A DNA stretch of 64,000 nt, from the NCBI GenBank assembly GCA_037951165.1, contig JBBDHG010000011.1:6661001-6725000 (forward strand), given 5' to 3'. The notes beneath the pieces are model-generated. The model saw nothing but the letters and a program-made list of their open reading frames with translations, was not told the DNA's origin and did no database searches. Shown here one piece after another: positions 37,447 to 52,400 of this stretch (its first letter is position 1; every line of letters starts with the position of its first letter). This DNA comes from Lophius americanus. Taxonomy: Eukaryota > Chordata > Actinopteri > Lophiiformes > Lophiidae. A program made the position numbers and the translations under genes.

Positions 37447-40400
37447 TCACACGCACTACCACCCCCACACACACGCAAACAAACACTCCCACACACACAC
37501 ATACACATACACACACACACCCAGACACGGAAAAAGGCAAACATACACACTATCACCAAATGACATTAAACAAACAATACATCTTTTGTGTACTTTAAGT
37601 ATTTGTGACATTATAGCAAGTATATTATTTTTAGCCTTTGCAACCAAAATATGAACTGTATAAAAATATTTATATCTATTTTTTTCATTAATTATTGAGG
37701 CGACAATTTAAAGACATGGATTTGACTGTTTGAATACGGCATATATACTTTGCTGCTTTTGCTTAATTCAGTCTAATTTGGGAAAACACACTGATAAAAA
37801 TGCATCTATATCATATCAAAATAAGCAAGAGGACCATTAAGTAAGCCCTCCTCCCATGCTGTGGTCTGAGCCCCCTAACCAGAACCATAATAATTATAAT
37901 CATAATAATAATAATAATAAATATATATATATATAGATACATAATATATAAACTCGGGTCATCTGGGTGAGAGAGATCTGAAATTACCATTATGATACAC
38001 ATGAGAGTTTTCGCTAATTGAAAGAATGAATGAAAGAATATTTAATATTCTGTGCTGGTTGCACGTGAACCTCACAGCAGGGAAAGTGCTATCTGACATT
38101 TCTCCTCCCATTTTTTGAAAGGGCTTCTTGGTCTGAATGGAAGCTGACAGTTTGTCAGCCCTGATATTCATAATCATAAACAAGTAATGCACAGCGCTCA
38201 GCATTCATTCATGTTGGATTGGGTTGTTATTATCTATGTTTCGCCTGCTTTGAGTTTCTATCAGTATTCCAGCTGGAAGGCAACTTTAAAAGGTTTACAG
38301 CTCCTTTCGGACTCAAGTTTTAGTTTTGTGCTCGCCACCTTGCATTTACTGACTACTTACAGGCCTTTGGACGGACAGGCGTGCCAGAGCCACTGGATGT
38401 GCGGAGGAGGAACGCCGTGGGATGTGCAGTGAAGGACTTGTCTGCTTCCCTTAAGCACTGAACCCGGATCCTGCAATGACACGGCTTTCTCTCCTATCTG
38501 AGGGCTCACTGTGGGAAAAGAGGCCCACGTACACATACAAACACACACACACACGCCCACACACACATACAGATCCACAAAGAGAGAAAAAGCTTTTAAT
38601 TTCGTACTTTATTGGAAAACAGGGTTTAGTGTTTTGAGATAGGATTTGTGAGTTGAGAATTTAACCAAGGTTTCTCACCATTTACCACAAGTTTGAGTGT
38701 AAGATTCTGGTAGAGGCCATGTTCCTGGATTCGTACCAGGACAGTGTACTTCCCAGCATCCTCCTCTGCTACATCACGGATCACCAGGGAATTCCCATCC
38801 ATGTGGTATCTGGAGCACTGCTCTGCTGCCAACATGCCATCCTTCAGCCTGACACACAGATGAGCAAAGTTTCATGAGTCTAAATGATGTCCCTTCTTCA
38901 CCTAAAGCTTCAGGGAGAAAGTATGCTGAATTACAAAAAACAGAACTGCTTAGGTTATTTTAATCTCATGACTAATGTTTGGTTTCTCAATCGAACGATT
39001 CCATTGCAATGAGGCATAGAAATATTACCAATGATTACAACAGATTTGAAATCAGGCTTTACTTAGACAATAAGGGATTTGGTTAAACAAGGACAATGGA
39101 AAAACTCAATTTGAGTGAAAAATACTGTTGTGAGTTCTCTAATGGATTAAGGCAATCTCTTACCAGATGACTTCTGGGGCGGGGAACGCCCGTAGTTTGG
39201 GAAAGATTCTGTAAGATTTTTGTCCCGCATGCACCTTTATCACAGACCCGTGTCTGGGCTTGAGGCGAATAAATGGACGGTCTGAAAATGGAGGAAACAC
39301 ATCCATATTATGATTAAGAAAGTAAATGTTTGTATCCAACACTCATCATCATCACTGTTAAAAGAAACTTCATCACAAAACATGAGAATATTAATGATCA
39401 ATTTAAGACACTCACCGTAGACGGTGACAGAGACGCTCTGCTGTTTGGTGTTTTCCCCGCTGGAAACGCGGCACGTATAGACGCCTCTGTCTGAATGCTG
39501 GAGCTTGGGGATGGTCAGAATGTTGTAGAACAACATGTGTGTCCGGTGCTTCAGGAGCCTCTTGTATGTAAAGCCGGTGTTCTTATTCTGAAGACGCAGA
39601 GGGAAGAAGAACCAAACTTTAACACTGAACATAATGATAAATGTGAAACTGGGAATCTCTAGAGCTCTTGTTCTCAATCTCTGATCTAAACTTGTGACAA
39701 TATAAGTTTTCATCATATAAACGAGGTTTCTAAGTTTATGTATTTTAGTTAGGAGAAGAAACCAATTGTATAAACTTCTAGTAGTTTCTTACTCAGGTCA
39801 TATAGGGAACATTTTCTAATAATGCATGCTTTGTACAGGGCATATGTGTATTATTAAACGTTAATAAGCATGTTATTAATTCTTGATAGATTACTTAAAC
39901 AGTGTTTAACTTTTGGATTTAAAAAAACCCTTTTGCCTGGAGGACGTCATCAACTGCTTCACCAGCCTCTTTATTGCATATCATCCCCCCACTTTAGTCG
40001 TGGCTAGAGCGTTTAAATGTCAGTGGTTATTATTAAGTGAATTTCCTCACATTGGCGTTCAATTTTAAAACATTGAAATTGAAATTGTGCTCAGCACTGG
40101 AGGTGATTTAAAGTTTATATCCAGCTTGGCGAAGATGCAATTAAGCTCCACCCACATGTAAAAGGAAGGACGGGAAAGGTAAGGTTACCAGTTCTGTGAG
40201 TGAAGAGAATTGATATTTAGTGGGCAACTTGGCGTTTGCGCTCTTTCTTCGCAGGAAGAAGGGTCCAGGTTCAAATACACTGAAGTACCTTGGAACTTTT
40301 GGGTTTATTCCTCTGCACGTGGAAAAACAACAAAGTAGGTTAATTGGTGACCCTAAATTGTTTTCTGGTGTGACTGTGAACGTGACCGATTGTTTGTATC

Positions 40401-43400
40401 GGCCCTGTGATGAACTGATCAATTTTCCAGGGTGTACCCTCCCTCTTCCCCAATGACAGCTGGGATAAACTCCAGCCTGCCCGCAACTCGGCACATAATA
40501 AGCGGTTACAGAAAATGAATAAATGAATATTGCAAAATGCCTGGGAATAAAATTAGGTCACTCCATACAGTCTTCAGAACTCAATTCTAAAAGGATTGTA
40601 AGAATACATTTTAAATACTCAATAATGTTAACAGCATCATTTGTTATTATTGTTGAAAAGATGTTCTGAGTTGCCACACAAGAGAACTTTAGGAAATCAA
40701 ATCAACACTATCAGCACTAACTTTGTGTTTCTTTACCTTGGACCAACTGATTTGAACTCTATGCGAATTGAATTAACTCATCACGTTATGCTGTTTCTCT
40801 GTTTCTACTGCCAAGCTACAATAAACAATCTAGAATAAATGAAACTATTATAAAGACTTACGGAGAATGTAACTGAGAATCTGTTGCTGTATGAGAAATT
40901 CCTCATGATTGACACATGGCCTGTGGGTTGGCCATCAGTATACGGTAGTTTTTACTGCACAAATCTACCAAGACATGTAAATGATAAGTTTAATTATTTG
41001 CTTGAGTTAAGATAAATAGTGAAGTCTTCATTGATTTGAAGGATGTAAATGCTATTAACAATCGTATCAAATTGTTGTCTTAACAAAATTTCACACAGTT
41101 ATTTAGCCATAACAAGTGATTTATTGAGTAATGATGAAGTCATAGGGACAAACAATGATCTCTTAATGTAGTAGGTCTGATTCAAAAGGAAGCTGATATC
41201 ACATATGTTGCAACCTTTATACGCTGTAATCAAAGACTTGATAATTTTAAGTGTTAGGATGTGAGTTAGAGAGAGTGAGACAACCCTTTTGAAGCTGTAG
41301 AACTCCATCAATGCTCTTATTTTTGAAAAAAAGTAAAGAGTAAAAAAAGTAAGAGTAAATTAGCTTTTACCTATTACATAAATACTTAATGAATGAAGAA
41401 AGAAGATATGAAGTTCCCTCATATCTACTTTCAAATCCAATAACAGGCAACTTTAACATTTTGCAGCTTGCTTGAGAAGTCAAAGGATATTTAAGTCTCT
41501 GTTTTAGGCCATTTGTCATCTATAACTTTGCCTCCTGCTTCAGATTTTAATTGAGATTTATCTAACCTTTCCAGGGTAGTCCCATGAAATGTTGACTCTT
41601 GTGTTCAGCTCCCCGGTGGCAGTACAATTCAAGACAAGTCTCTCTCGCTTCAGGGCCTGAACAGGTCCGCTAGTGTTCAGATACACATCCGTGATATTAT
41701 TCACTGTGACAAGAAAGGAGAAAAATTTAATATAAATTACACATATTTAATAAAAGAATCAACATACATATGATTTGATTTGAAACTGAAATTATATTTA
41801 GTACTGCTGACCTGTTCTGTGTATAAAATATATCCGTGACTTGTGTACGACGCCTTCAGTGACTGTTTGGCAGGAGAAGGGGCCGATGTAATATAAGGTG
41901 GGGCTTCGGATAATAAAGCCCTGTTTGCTGTTCCAAAGGATGTTCCTGTGGTCTGGACTCAGGCTGCCGCTGGGGTGCTGAGGGAGAAAGGAAGAGAAAA
42001 TAACATCCACAAAATGTCTCATCGCATCGCAACCAAAAGAGCGGCTGCAGTCAGGAGTGTACAGGTAACATATAGTATATTAGTAAAAGGTAAAAGGAGG
42101 TAAGTAGTTGGAAGTTCTCTGGTGAAAGTTTTTGGTGAAAAAAACCCTCAATAATATGCCAACTATGGAGTAATTATCGTCAAATCGTTTGTTTTTAACA
42201 GGGATTCCAAACCTGGTGCTCATAGTCATAAAAACACTCAAGCCCCCCCCCCCCCCCCCCCCCACTCCTGCATCCCCAGTGTGTGAACGGCCCGATATCA
42301 TGCCTCCCATAGTGAGGTGATGTTCGCAGACACCAGTGAGTTTCTCCTCGTTCAGTCCTGTAAAGACGGTGCTCCCATTTTTTCTTCGTCCTGAGCTCAC
42401 TGGCGCCCTGTCTAAGCGACCTAAGTGCCCTCGTTACCCCTCTCACTCTAAACACGCATAGAGTATGCAAAGGTGGAGGGGGTGCTTGGGGCGACTTCAA
42501 CACGGAAGAGCAAAGGAGTCAGGATATGGGAAATGTGACTCCACTCCATCTCCTTGCATCCTGTTAATACAGGATGTAGTCTTTTTGACTTAAACCAGGT
42601 CTACCCTGTTATCGAGCACCTCCTTGTCAGTGAGAGCGAGAGTAGAGCCTCCTGGGTATTGTTCCTGGTGACGAAGGTCATTTTAGAAATTCATGCAAAA
42701 TGAAAAGTCCTTCCAGGAAAAAAACACTACAGAGGCTTTGACAGTGAGTGGACTTCAAATTTAGACCGGCCAACAGGAGGTTAGAGGAGGAAGTAGGACG
42801 AAGGGAAAGGAGGAGACTATTTTTGGAACACTATCTTGGTGGTTGGAACTATTTGTGCATGAACAGAAGCAAGACAAAAGGTTGAGTGTTACTGTGTCTG
42901 TGATTTGAGTCATAGTTCAGAGAACTAGTGATAGAATAGTCATGCATGATCTGGTTTGTCGTAATTCTGTTTCCTTCCCACTGAATACCAAAGACGTTCA
43001 AGTTTCTCAAAATGTATTGGTTCTTATTGCAGCTTCCTGTCTTTTTGTCAGTATTGCTGTGACTTTGTGTTCAGACATTGATGTTCCTCAAATGATGAGT
43101 CTACCTGACACTGATAATCCACTTTTCCTTTGGTCCGACTGTAAATGTCTCCCCTCTGACATTCTGTCTGACTCCAAGCAGGTAAGACAAGTACTCTAAT
43201 TTCCCCAAACTCTATTCATCCAAATAACAAACATTTGGGCTATCCTGTGATAATAATTAATGTAATATTAATTCACATACATTCACCAAGACTCCTGAAA
43301 CTCCCTGGAGCCTCTCCGGAGGAGGCCCATCTCCCAAAGCCTTTTCTCTAGTGGCAACACAATTCTGGTCTCGACTGATGTGCAACTATTTGCCCTGACA

Positions 43401-46400
43401 TGTACAGCACTTCAGGCGCTCATGTTCCTCACAGCACGAATAGTGATAACTTAAGACCTGCAGTTTCTTTTGGAGGAAGGAGGAGGAAAGGGGTTCTCTT
43501 CCTGATGTGAGTGAAGGCAAGAGCTGCGTATCCTTGTCTTTCGCTCTTCTCACCACTATTCCCTGTTTAAGGTAAATAAAACCTGTTCACGAAGCACTAC
43601 TAAAGTTATATGTTCATGTCAGTAATAGTTTTGTCACATTACTGTTGTTTTGTGTGAGAGCTACATCCATCTTTTGCTGGCATAGGGTTGAAAGTTTATT
43701 GATAACTCTGTCAGTGTGTAAGCTGGCGCCGCCGTATTGTCTGACCGCTAACATTTTGACTTTGGTATTTACGATCATTACTGCGTTGAATTTATACATT
43801 GGTTTTGGTAAAGTGGAAAACTGTTGACGGTGTTTCTGTAAGAGACCAGTTCATATGGCAGCCTCCTTTAAAAGAGTTTAAAAGCATATATTGTTTGATT
43901 TCACATAGTGACTTAGAATAAATCTCAGTTAAATTAGTAAATGTTAAATAAGTCAATAATAAATTAAAATGTTGAATAATTAGAAAAGATTCTCCAGTCA
44001 TTGTCAACCATGGTCCGTGTGTATTCATACTTTAAAGAATGTGAAAAGTATTTTGTTTGTTAAAAATGATTCAATAAAGAGGAGTGAAGGCCAGAGCTGC
44101 ATGACCTTGTCCATCATTCTTCTCACCACTAGTCCCTGTTTAAGGGCACAACACAAGAAGAGACTAGACCAAAGCCTGCTATATGCCTCACAAGCATTCT
44201 ATTGTAGTTACATCACAATACGCTTCCTACTGTGACGCACGAGCCACACATTAATGATCAACGTTCGTGATTACAGAGAACATAATGTACTTTGATCGGT
44301 TGGGGCCGACAGTGGCTACTTCAGCTTCCTCCACCTATCAAACCAGCTGCTTAATGCATCAGTTTAGGGAAGTTGGCAGCCAGGATTCCTATGACAAGAG
44401 ATGGAATGTGAGCTGTGGGAAGTTTTGCAGGCTGTGGGCCAAAGGACCACTTCAGACCCCATGTCCTGTTTCTACACAGCGCCAACAGGATGCTGTGGGT
44501 GCTTTTCCATCAAGGGGCATCTTTGGCTTTGAGTTTATCATTAAGATTAGCAGATTAAGATAAGACAAAAATCAAACACATTCACAAATGTATCCCCACA
44601 CGCTTTCATACATTTCCAAACAGGCGGACAAACAGGCGGACACACACGCCACAGTGTAATGGCTGCCAAGATACGAACAATATGCTGAATGATCTGGAGA
44701 AGGAGAAACAACTGGATGGTGCATTGTGTTTATAAGTAAGTCCAGATTGAAAAAACTAATGTAAAGGATGTTGCAGAGAGAATTTGAGTGGTCTGGCGGG
44801 AAGGACAAAAAAGGACAAAGCGTGATTAGTGTAGATACATGTAACTGTTTCCCAACCCAAACATGAGTTAAAACACATCCAAATGATTTTTTCTTCACCC
44901 ATTAATATTTCCTTCACTTACCTTGACTAGGGTAGTAGTAACATTAGGGTGGGTGACCCGGCAGGGGATGACCAGGGGCTGCTTCGCCTTCATGTACAAC
45001 ACATCTGGGCTCAGACCCGGGTGTTCAACAAATGGCTGCTGGCTGTCTGAAACCCAAACACTGTGGTCAGGGACACATGGCACTGATAAAAAGGATGTAA
45101 AATCAATTCACAAACAAAGTCTCACTGCCTTTAGACACCAACTTCAAGTAGATCACAGCTTCTAACAGGGGTTAGAGTTTAAAGGGAAAGTTCAATGACG
45201 TTAAAAGAGTTATTAATTCTCAACACAGTCGTACAGATTCCTCCGGGATTGTATTCAACCCAGAAACATCTGCAGATCTCATTTTGGGGGTATTTCAAGA
45301 AGCAGGCTAAGGGGAAACTCCGAGTGGCTTAAGCGTGAGATCAGGGAAACTCTGGGATTTCCGTTCACGAGAGCGGGATAAGTGAGCTCTGAGTCAGTCA
45401 CTGCAGTAACTTAACCTGTGAACCTAACCTACCGGCTGGCAGGTTTACTTCAAGTAAGCCTGAGCTTGCTCCCGACTCCTCCCCCTGAGCCTGAAGCAGA
45501 GCTGTCAGACATGACGTGTCCGTCAATCATTTGTCGCGTTACTACATCGACGCCGGGAGAGGACTGAGAGACAGAACCTGCTTTCATTTCATGATATATC
45601 TGAATGACATTGTCAAACCGTGCAACTCATATATCTCACACCGTGGATGGTCTCTCACATCCCAGAAAAAAGTCTGCTGGCTCTCCCTTTTTTTTTTCTA
45701 AACGGGAGCTTCTCCTACAACATCGGTTGAACATTTTATATTACAGCTCCTGAAAAAAAAGCCATATTATAATTATGTTTAAATCAAAGTGAGATATAAT
45801 AATGTATCTATCTGCCGTCCAGCAAGTTTCAAATAAACGTGACTGCTGACTGACGCAGCCCTCTCCTCTCCAGCTCAACCCAGAAATTCATACCAGCTGT
45901 TCTGAAACTGGATATCCCGAGTTTCTCATCTTAGGCTTGGTCAAGCTTGGGCCCAGTCACTAACTCAGAGTATGTTAATCCTGCTTTTTGAAAAAAAAAA
46001 ACCCTGGGTCCAATCCAGGAGATTTAAACAGTATACCCGTTTCAGCAATAGCAGGGTGGGTCGTGCCTTTGGTATTCTATCCAATTAAAAAATGCCAACA
46101 GTACAAGAGATGGTCTCACAATGACTACAACTTAGAATTAATACAATGGTGAGCGCTTTCATTAAAGTTTTCATGGTCTTTCCGATTACTGTATTTCCGT
46201 TGTGGCAGCAGGAAGTCTGAGGTGGGGTATCTGGTTCTCAAACATGCCCCAGACAGACAAAGCAGACTTTTGGTAATTAAGCACTGTTGGCAGATAGCAG
46301 TTATAAACTTTTGCTCAAGTAGAATTTTTCATATAGAGCTTGTACTAACAACAATAAGGTTTACTACTCAAATCTCTGCTGCCCGAGCCAGATATGACAT

Positions 46401-49400
46401 AATCTCTGCCAACCGTCTAAAAACTCAAAGATATTTCATTTGCTGTGATATTAAAGAGTAAAAACAGCAAATGGTCACAAGATTTTTGAGCACTTTGATT
46501 TGATTTTTTTTTTAAGCTGGAAAAAGGTTGGAAGAATTGCGAAGAAATGCGCCCACTGTATTTAATGTCCATTCCCCTCCTTTGTTTGGGTTGGAGGCAG
46601 AAATCTTAATATCTCAAGACATTGATGGAAAAATTAGTTATCTGTACAACAAGGAGCACTTTATTTTACTATCTTGACTATTTTGCCTCTTTCTTTTCCT
46701 TTAATGAAGTCGGTAGTTCTTTTTCTTTTTTTCTCAGCCATCATTATAGTGTACAAGCATACTTTTTATGCTCGATGACATTTACCAATAGGACTGGGAT
46801 GTCTATGACTTCCTCTCAACCCTTGGTTGAAATGAAAACCTCTATTTAAACATAAGTTTCTGTGGATTGACCCTTTAATTTCACGCAAAGAAATAGCATG
46901 AAATGAAAACAATGGCCTGCCTATATGCACAAACAAAAATGTCCAATTATCAATCTCAACAGCAAAAACAAATAGACACATACTACTGAACATACAATAC
47001 CCATTCAGCCAACGACGGCCCGCAGTCAACAATAAACACACAGATTGTTTAGAAGTAATCAAACAGCCTTTCTATGCCTTCTCCTCCCAGCTCCACTACT
47101 GTAATAGTGCCATTGAAAAGTGTGGGTGTTGCTCACTGTATTGTTTGTTACAGTAGGGTGTTATTCAAGGAAAGCAAATCTCTGAACATTCAAACAAAAG
47201 TACCCCAAGGACCCGCAGATGGAGGGCTTCCTCCTACGGCTTTGATTCCTAATAGAGGACTTGGGGAGGGAGGCGACCGATTCGGAGCAGAAACGCAGGC
47301 CAAGTCTGACTCTTAATGGACATGATGACCTGAGTAATTGATGACCCCCGAGGGTCCTGTTAGCCAAACAGTAGCATGGCCTGCGACCTGGGCTCCTGGC
47401 CCGCTCAATGCCAACAGTAGCGCAGCCCAAACAGCGTCACCCTTCAGGATAGGGAGGAGCCGACTGGGCAGACACATTGCCCCTAAAGATCACTGAGCTA
47501 CTGGCCTTCATCTTATCCTTCTTAGCTCCTCTCAAACATACACACACACTTCCACACACATCCCTACTGCCACCTTGTAGAGACACAGCGACATCCCATC
47601 AAAAGCACTCCCCCCCCCGCCACCCCCCCCAAGCACAGGATGCTTCAAGCAAGGCTGAGCAGAGCAGATAAGGCTGATGCCCTGGGAAACTCTGCCCAAG
47701 ACTGAGCCTCTCAGCAGCTGGACTATTCCTGGCCTCGAGGTAGCACGTAAACGAAAGTAAAAAAGGATTTATATTTAGACAAAAGGGAGGTAAGTGCAGA
47801 TTGAGAAAAGAAAGGCAGGGGAGGAGGGGGTGGGTGAAACTGTGCCAAAGTCATCTAGAAGGATGTGTTGTTGGGACAAAGTGTTAAGTTATAATTGGCT
47901 CTCTGGCATTGGTCTGTATTTAGCACCCACCTCATCCTGTTTAACCTGGGGAGATGAACAACAAGCATCAGAGGGAGAAGGATTGTGGGCTTAAAAGATA
48001 TACAAAAAAGAAGTAAGGGTGGTTCTCTTGCTTCGAGGGCAGCGGCGTCTTACCTGTGACGTATACATAGATGGAGCTCTGTCTTCGAGTCCGGTGCCGG
48101 TATCGGCAGCGGAAGAGTCCAGTGTGCTGGGCTTGGCTGTGGCTAACTGTCAAAACGCTGCAGTACTGCTGGCTGGTTCTCCCACACCGGGACTCCGTAA
48201 CTTGCACCTGATCTCTGCGCAAACCTGATGGGAAGGCCCATGATAGCTCCCATCGGCCCCTGGGGGACAGGGGATAAATATTTGCTCAGAAGGCATTTTA
48301 CAATCTTTATATTGCTTTTCCATTAAACTTTAATGGTTTTAAGAGAACAGTATTACTTTTTCCAATGATGGCTTCAGCGAATAGACTTGAGGAAGGAATT
48401 AAACCTTTCCGGTGTCTCAGATTTTACATAAAAAGAAAATTGGGAAGGTTGTTGACTACTATAAAGAGTTTTCTGAATCACTTTTTTTCATGAATGTGGG
48501 AAATATGAATATACACCATCCACCCATAACAGTATAACCACTCACAGGTGAAGTCAGAATAACATTGATTATTACAATGGCACTTGTTGTGTTTCACAAC
48601 AACTGAACACTTCTTCCTGGCATTAATGTGTTAGAAACTGGAAAAATGGGAAAGACTAAGGATCTGAGTCCCTTCAACAGTAACCAAACTGTGATTGAAA
48701 GACGTCTGGGACAGACGATCTCCAAAACGACAAGATTTGTTGGATGTTACTGGTCTGATGTGTTTAGAGCCTACAAGAATGGAGGGACAACTGGTGAACA
48801 GGGGACAGGATGACGGGGACCCAAGGCTCAGTGATGTACATGGGGAATTAAAGCAACCTTTGTTGTCCAATCCCTCAGAGGAGCTACTGTAGCACAAATG
48901 CTCAAAAGTTAATGCTGGTTCTGACAGCAAGAAGGCAGAACACACAGCACATCTCAGCTCTATGCTGGTAAAAGGGGACCTACATAATTTTAGGCAGGTG
49001 GTCTTAATGTTATGACTGATTGGTGTACATCTAGACCTCCTCTTTGCCTAGTGTTCCAACTCAATCCAATTTTTCTACCACAGTTGCATCGTTCCCTAGT
49101 GTCCATGTTATATATCTGTTTTTCAATGGAATGTGGAGAGTTCTCTCCCAACAAATATGGACTTTTTTTAAATTCCTTTTTGTCTAGGTGTGTACCTGGA
49201 CTGTATATGTGTTCATGATCCACTGTGTGTGTTCAAGGGATTTAAGGTGGCTTTATGAGCACATTGTGCATGGCAGTGGTTTGGCATCAAAGAGGGGATC
49301 TATACAAGATTATAATAATAATAATAATAATACATTTAATTTATATTACTGACCGACAGACTGACAACAGGTTTTAAAGTCAGAATTTGTTGAAAATTAC

Positions 49401-52400
49401 TTTTGATAAAGTTAACCCTGAATAGATAGCAACTTAAAAGCGACATATTTCAGTTCAAAGAGTTATAAATAGCCCCAATTTAACTGGTAAACATCTCTTG
49501 ATCCAAATGTAAAGTGCATTATAAATTAAATATATTATTATTATAATTATTATTGAACCAGAAAACAAAGCCTGGGTTATGAGTGTCTTTGCAGTTCTTT
49601 TATCGCTAATATTAACCCATAAGAAACCACGTAGAAACAAACCATTTAAATGTTATGGAAAGCTTCTTATATAGTTCTACTGTTGATTTTTAGGACACAA
49701 AATGCTGAATATCCAATTTGTCTTTGTCAATAAAGGAAACAATTTAATAGTTCCAATGATTTACTATTATATAATGTACTACATTTGTCCTGTTCTGAAT
49801 GCATATTCAGAAAAACAGTTTGTAAAAGTATTTGTATTTACTTTTTGTAAAACCAAATGAGAAAATAATTTCACTTTAGAAAAGGGAAATACTTGTTCCT
49901 AATCAAATAAACACTCTAAAATTGGAAATAAATTCACCATAAAACTCCAATGCATTAGGAAACGATATAAACATATATTCAACATTACAGAACTCTGTGT
50001 TCTGTGTTCTGGTTTATTTGGTGGAGGTATATTTCACCTCCCCCATAATTTTCCTTTAAGCTGAAAAGAGTTTGGGATATTATTGGTCAAACTTTAAATG
50101 TGGGTATTCGGTCATTTCTTGTGAGGCTTCTCTGGCCTGGATCTGTCTACCTGAAACTCACCTGCAGCTGAGCAGCAGGGTCTGGTTGATGTCCAGAACG
50201 AGCTGCTTGGTCTTCACATCCAGAATAGGGACGCTGTACTTGCCCTTCAGATCTTTATCTACAGTAGTTGGGAGAGGTTGAGATTGTAGAAGACATGTTT
50301 AGTAGGAGCACCATTACAAAAGTCCATCATTGATGAGCACATTAAGTACTATGGGTTGTCTAGTGGCAAATAAAATGTGATCATTCTTGACCTCAGGGGG
50401 ATGTACGTGCTTTATTCGCCGGAATTCAATTCTGGTACCCGGTGAATTTCTTGTTAAGAGCGTAATCTCATGAATGGGAGTTGCTTTTGTGTGGACCTAC
50501 ATGACACCACTTAAAGAGGAAATCCCGGAAGGCAAAACACTTTCCAGTGAGTAAATATTTTGGACGGTTACTGTAAGTTCCATTACAAAATGGATAAACC
50601 GGACACGTAACTCTTGATCCGATCACTGGTTCGAGCTCCAAAGCACATCCCCCATCCAGACCACGGTATTAGTTACCCTTCTCCTCACTCAGGCCACTTG
50701 ACAACTCGTGTGGAAATGCGTAAGCAGTGTCCCTCTTGTTTGTCAAATAAAGGCCTTTCTTCACTCCATCGCTGAGGTTTATTAATAAGAGATAGAGATG
50801 ACTGTCCGCCCTTCCTTCCTCCCAACAACAGCGGAAACATCATTCATGGAAGTCCGTCCTTCACTCTGACTCCTTCTTACAAAGTGGACAACCCACAGAT
50901 CACAACCCCTCTTACTGCTTTGATGGTAGTTAAACCACAGTCAATTATCACTATTCATTATGAGCATCATTGCTCCCAGTGGAGGCCCCATTCACCAGAT
51001 CTAGCATTACTCATACTGCCAGCACTTCCTCTTGCTTTCTGTGAAATTCAGTGTATGAGCAGACGAGAAACATTGAGCCGCATGGCCACACACACAGTAG
51101 TGTAAGGGAAAACAAAGAGGAAGTTTGGTATTGCCTTCTGTTCTTCTGGGGCATAACCAACAAGCTGTGAAGTGGCTTGTAAATGTCCAAATTTAAAAAT
51201 AGTTTTCTTGCTAATTGATAAAAGTGATGCAAAAAAATACAGCGCTTGCTTTAAAAACTTTTGAATTCTTACATTATCTTTCGAACTGAAACGATAAAGT
51301 TTAAGAGTTAAAGATAAAAATCCTATTCATCATCCTAAGACGTCTTCGTTATGGATCTATCTTTAGACATCTTATTTCAAGAACCTGAAGATGAGATAAA
51401 TCATCACTGGAGAAGCAGAGCAAACTTTCAATTTCCTGCCGTAAGAGATTTCAAGGAACTAGTCGAAAACAGTGAATCGAAAACAGTGAGAATAATTCAA
51501 TTGTCACTAAAGTTCATATATCAGGGCATATTTAAATATTGGTTTTATATTAGATGGCCTCTGAAAATCGGATGCTATCATCATTACGGTGGGTAATAAG
51601 ATAAATAACATTTTACCCCTGATAAATGTACATAAATGCATGCTGCACCTTCATTCATTATCATATATCTATTTGACTTATTTTGGATAACAGTTCAGAA
51701 TTATTGTACATCTTTAAAAAAAAACATGATTACATTGAGAATTGTGGGTGAAATATGAGTCTAAATGAAAATTATTTGCTATTATGTATGGGATTTCTAA
51801 AGTCTTGTCTGGATACACAAGTAGCCTGAAAAGTTGCCGATTTGACCAATGGATGATTTATTTAAGATAATTAATGTAGATTAGTCTATAGTGATAGCTA
51901 TCAGAGAAAACATTTAAAACAAACCTATTAACAAAAAAAAGGCTGTTGAGTTTGATTCAAGAAAGCGCTAAATGTGTGTTGGATATATATATTATTTAGA
52001 GTATGTTGGAGGCAGGTTCACAGACGGACATAATGATTATTCATACATAATTCATATAGAATAATTAATTTTAGAATAGAACAATAACGAACATAATAAG
52101 AATTAATATACCATTAATATAAAATAATTATTTTTAGAATAGAGCGATAATTTATGTAAAAAAAATCAGGATATAGTGGCAAAGTTTTTTATTTATTAGA
52201 GAATGAAAATAATGGGCCTATCTGTTAGAAATGGAATCTGAGAATCCAGCTGACTAACCTGAGCAAGATACATTTAACAAAATTACATTTATTTTGCTTT
52301 ATTACACTGTGTTCATTCTGCGCTACATTAATAGCGCAGAATAACAGATACATTGATCTAGGAATTTATAAACTTAGTGTTTTGATTGCGGGCCTATATT

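Larger units (their letters stand above)
30596..38360 (-). other. flt1 intron 10 (7.8 kb, microsatellite-rich)
   Basis: Largest intron in the window. It has a long foldback repeat (31088-31243), a dispersed repeat (31850-32100), a small hairpin (32555-32602), dense CA/TG tracts (33.8-37.5 kb) and an unexplained GC-rich open frame at 35533-35955. Retention of this intron adds a stop codon at once (see findings). Confidence 0.8.
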
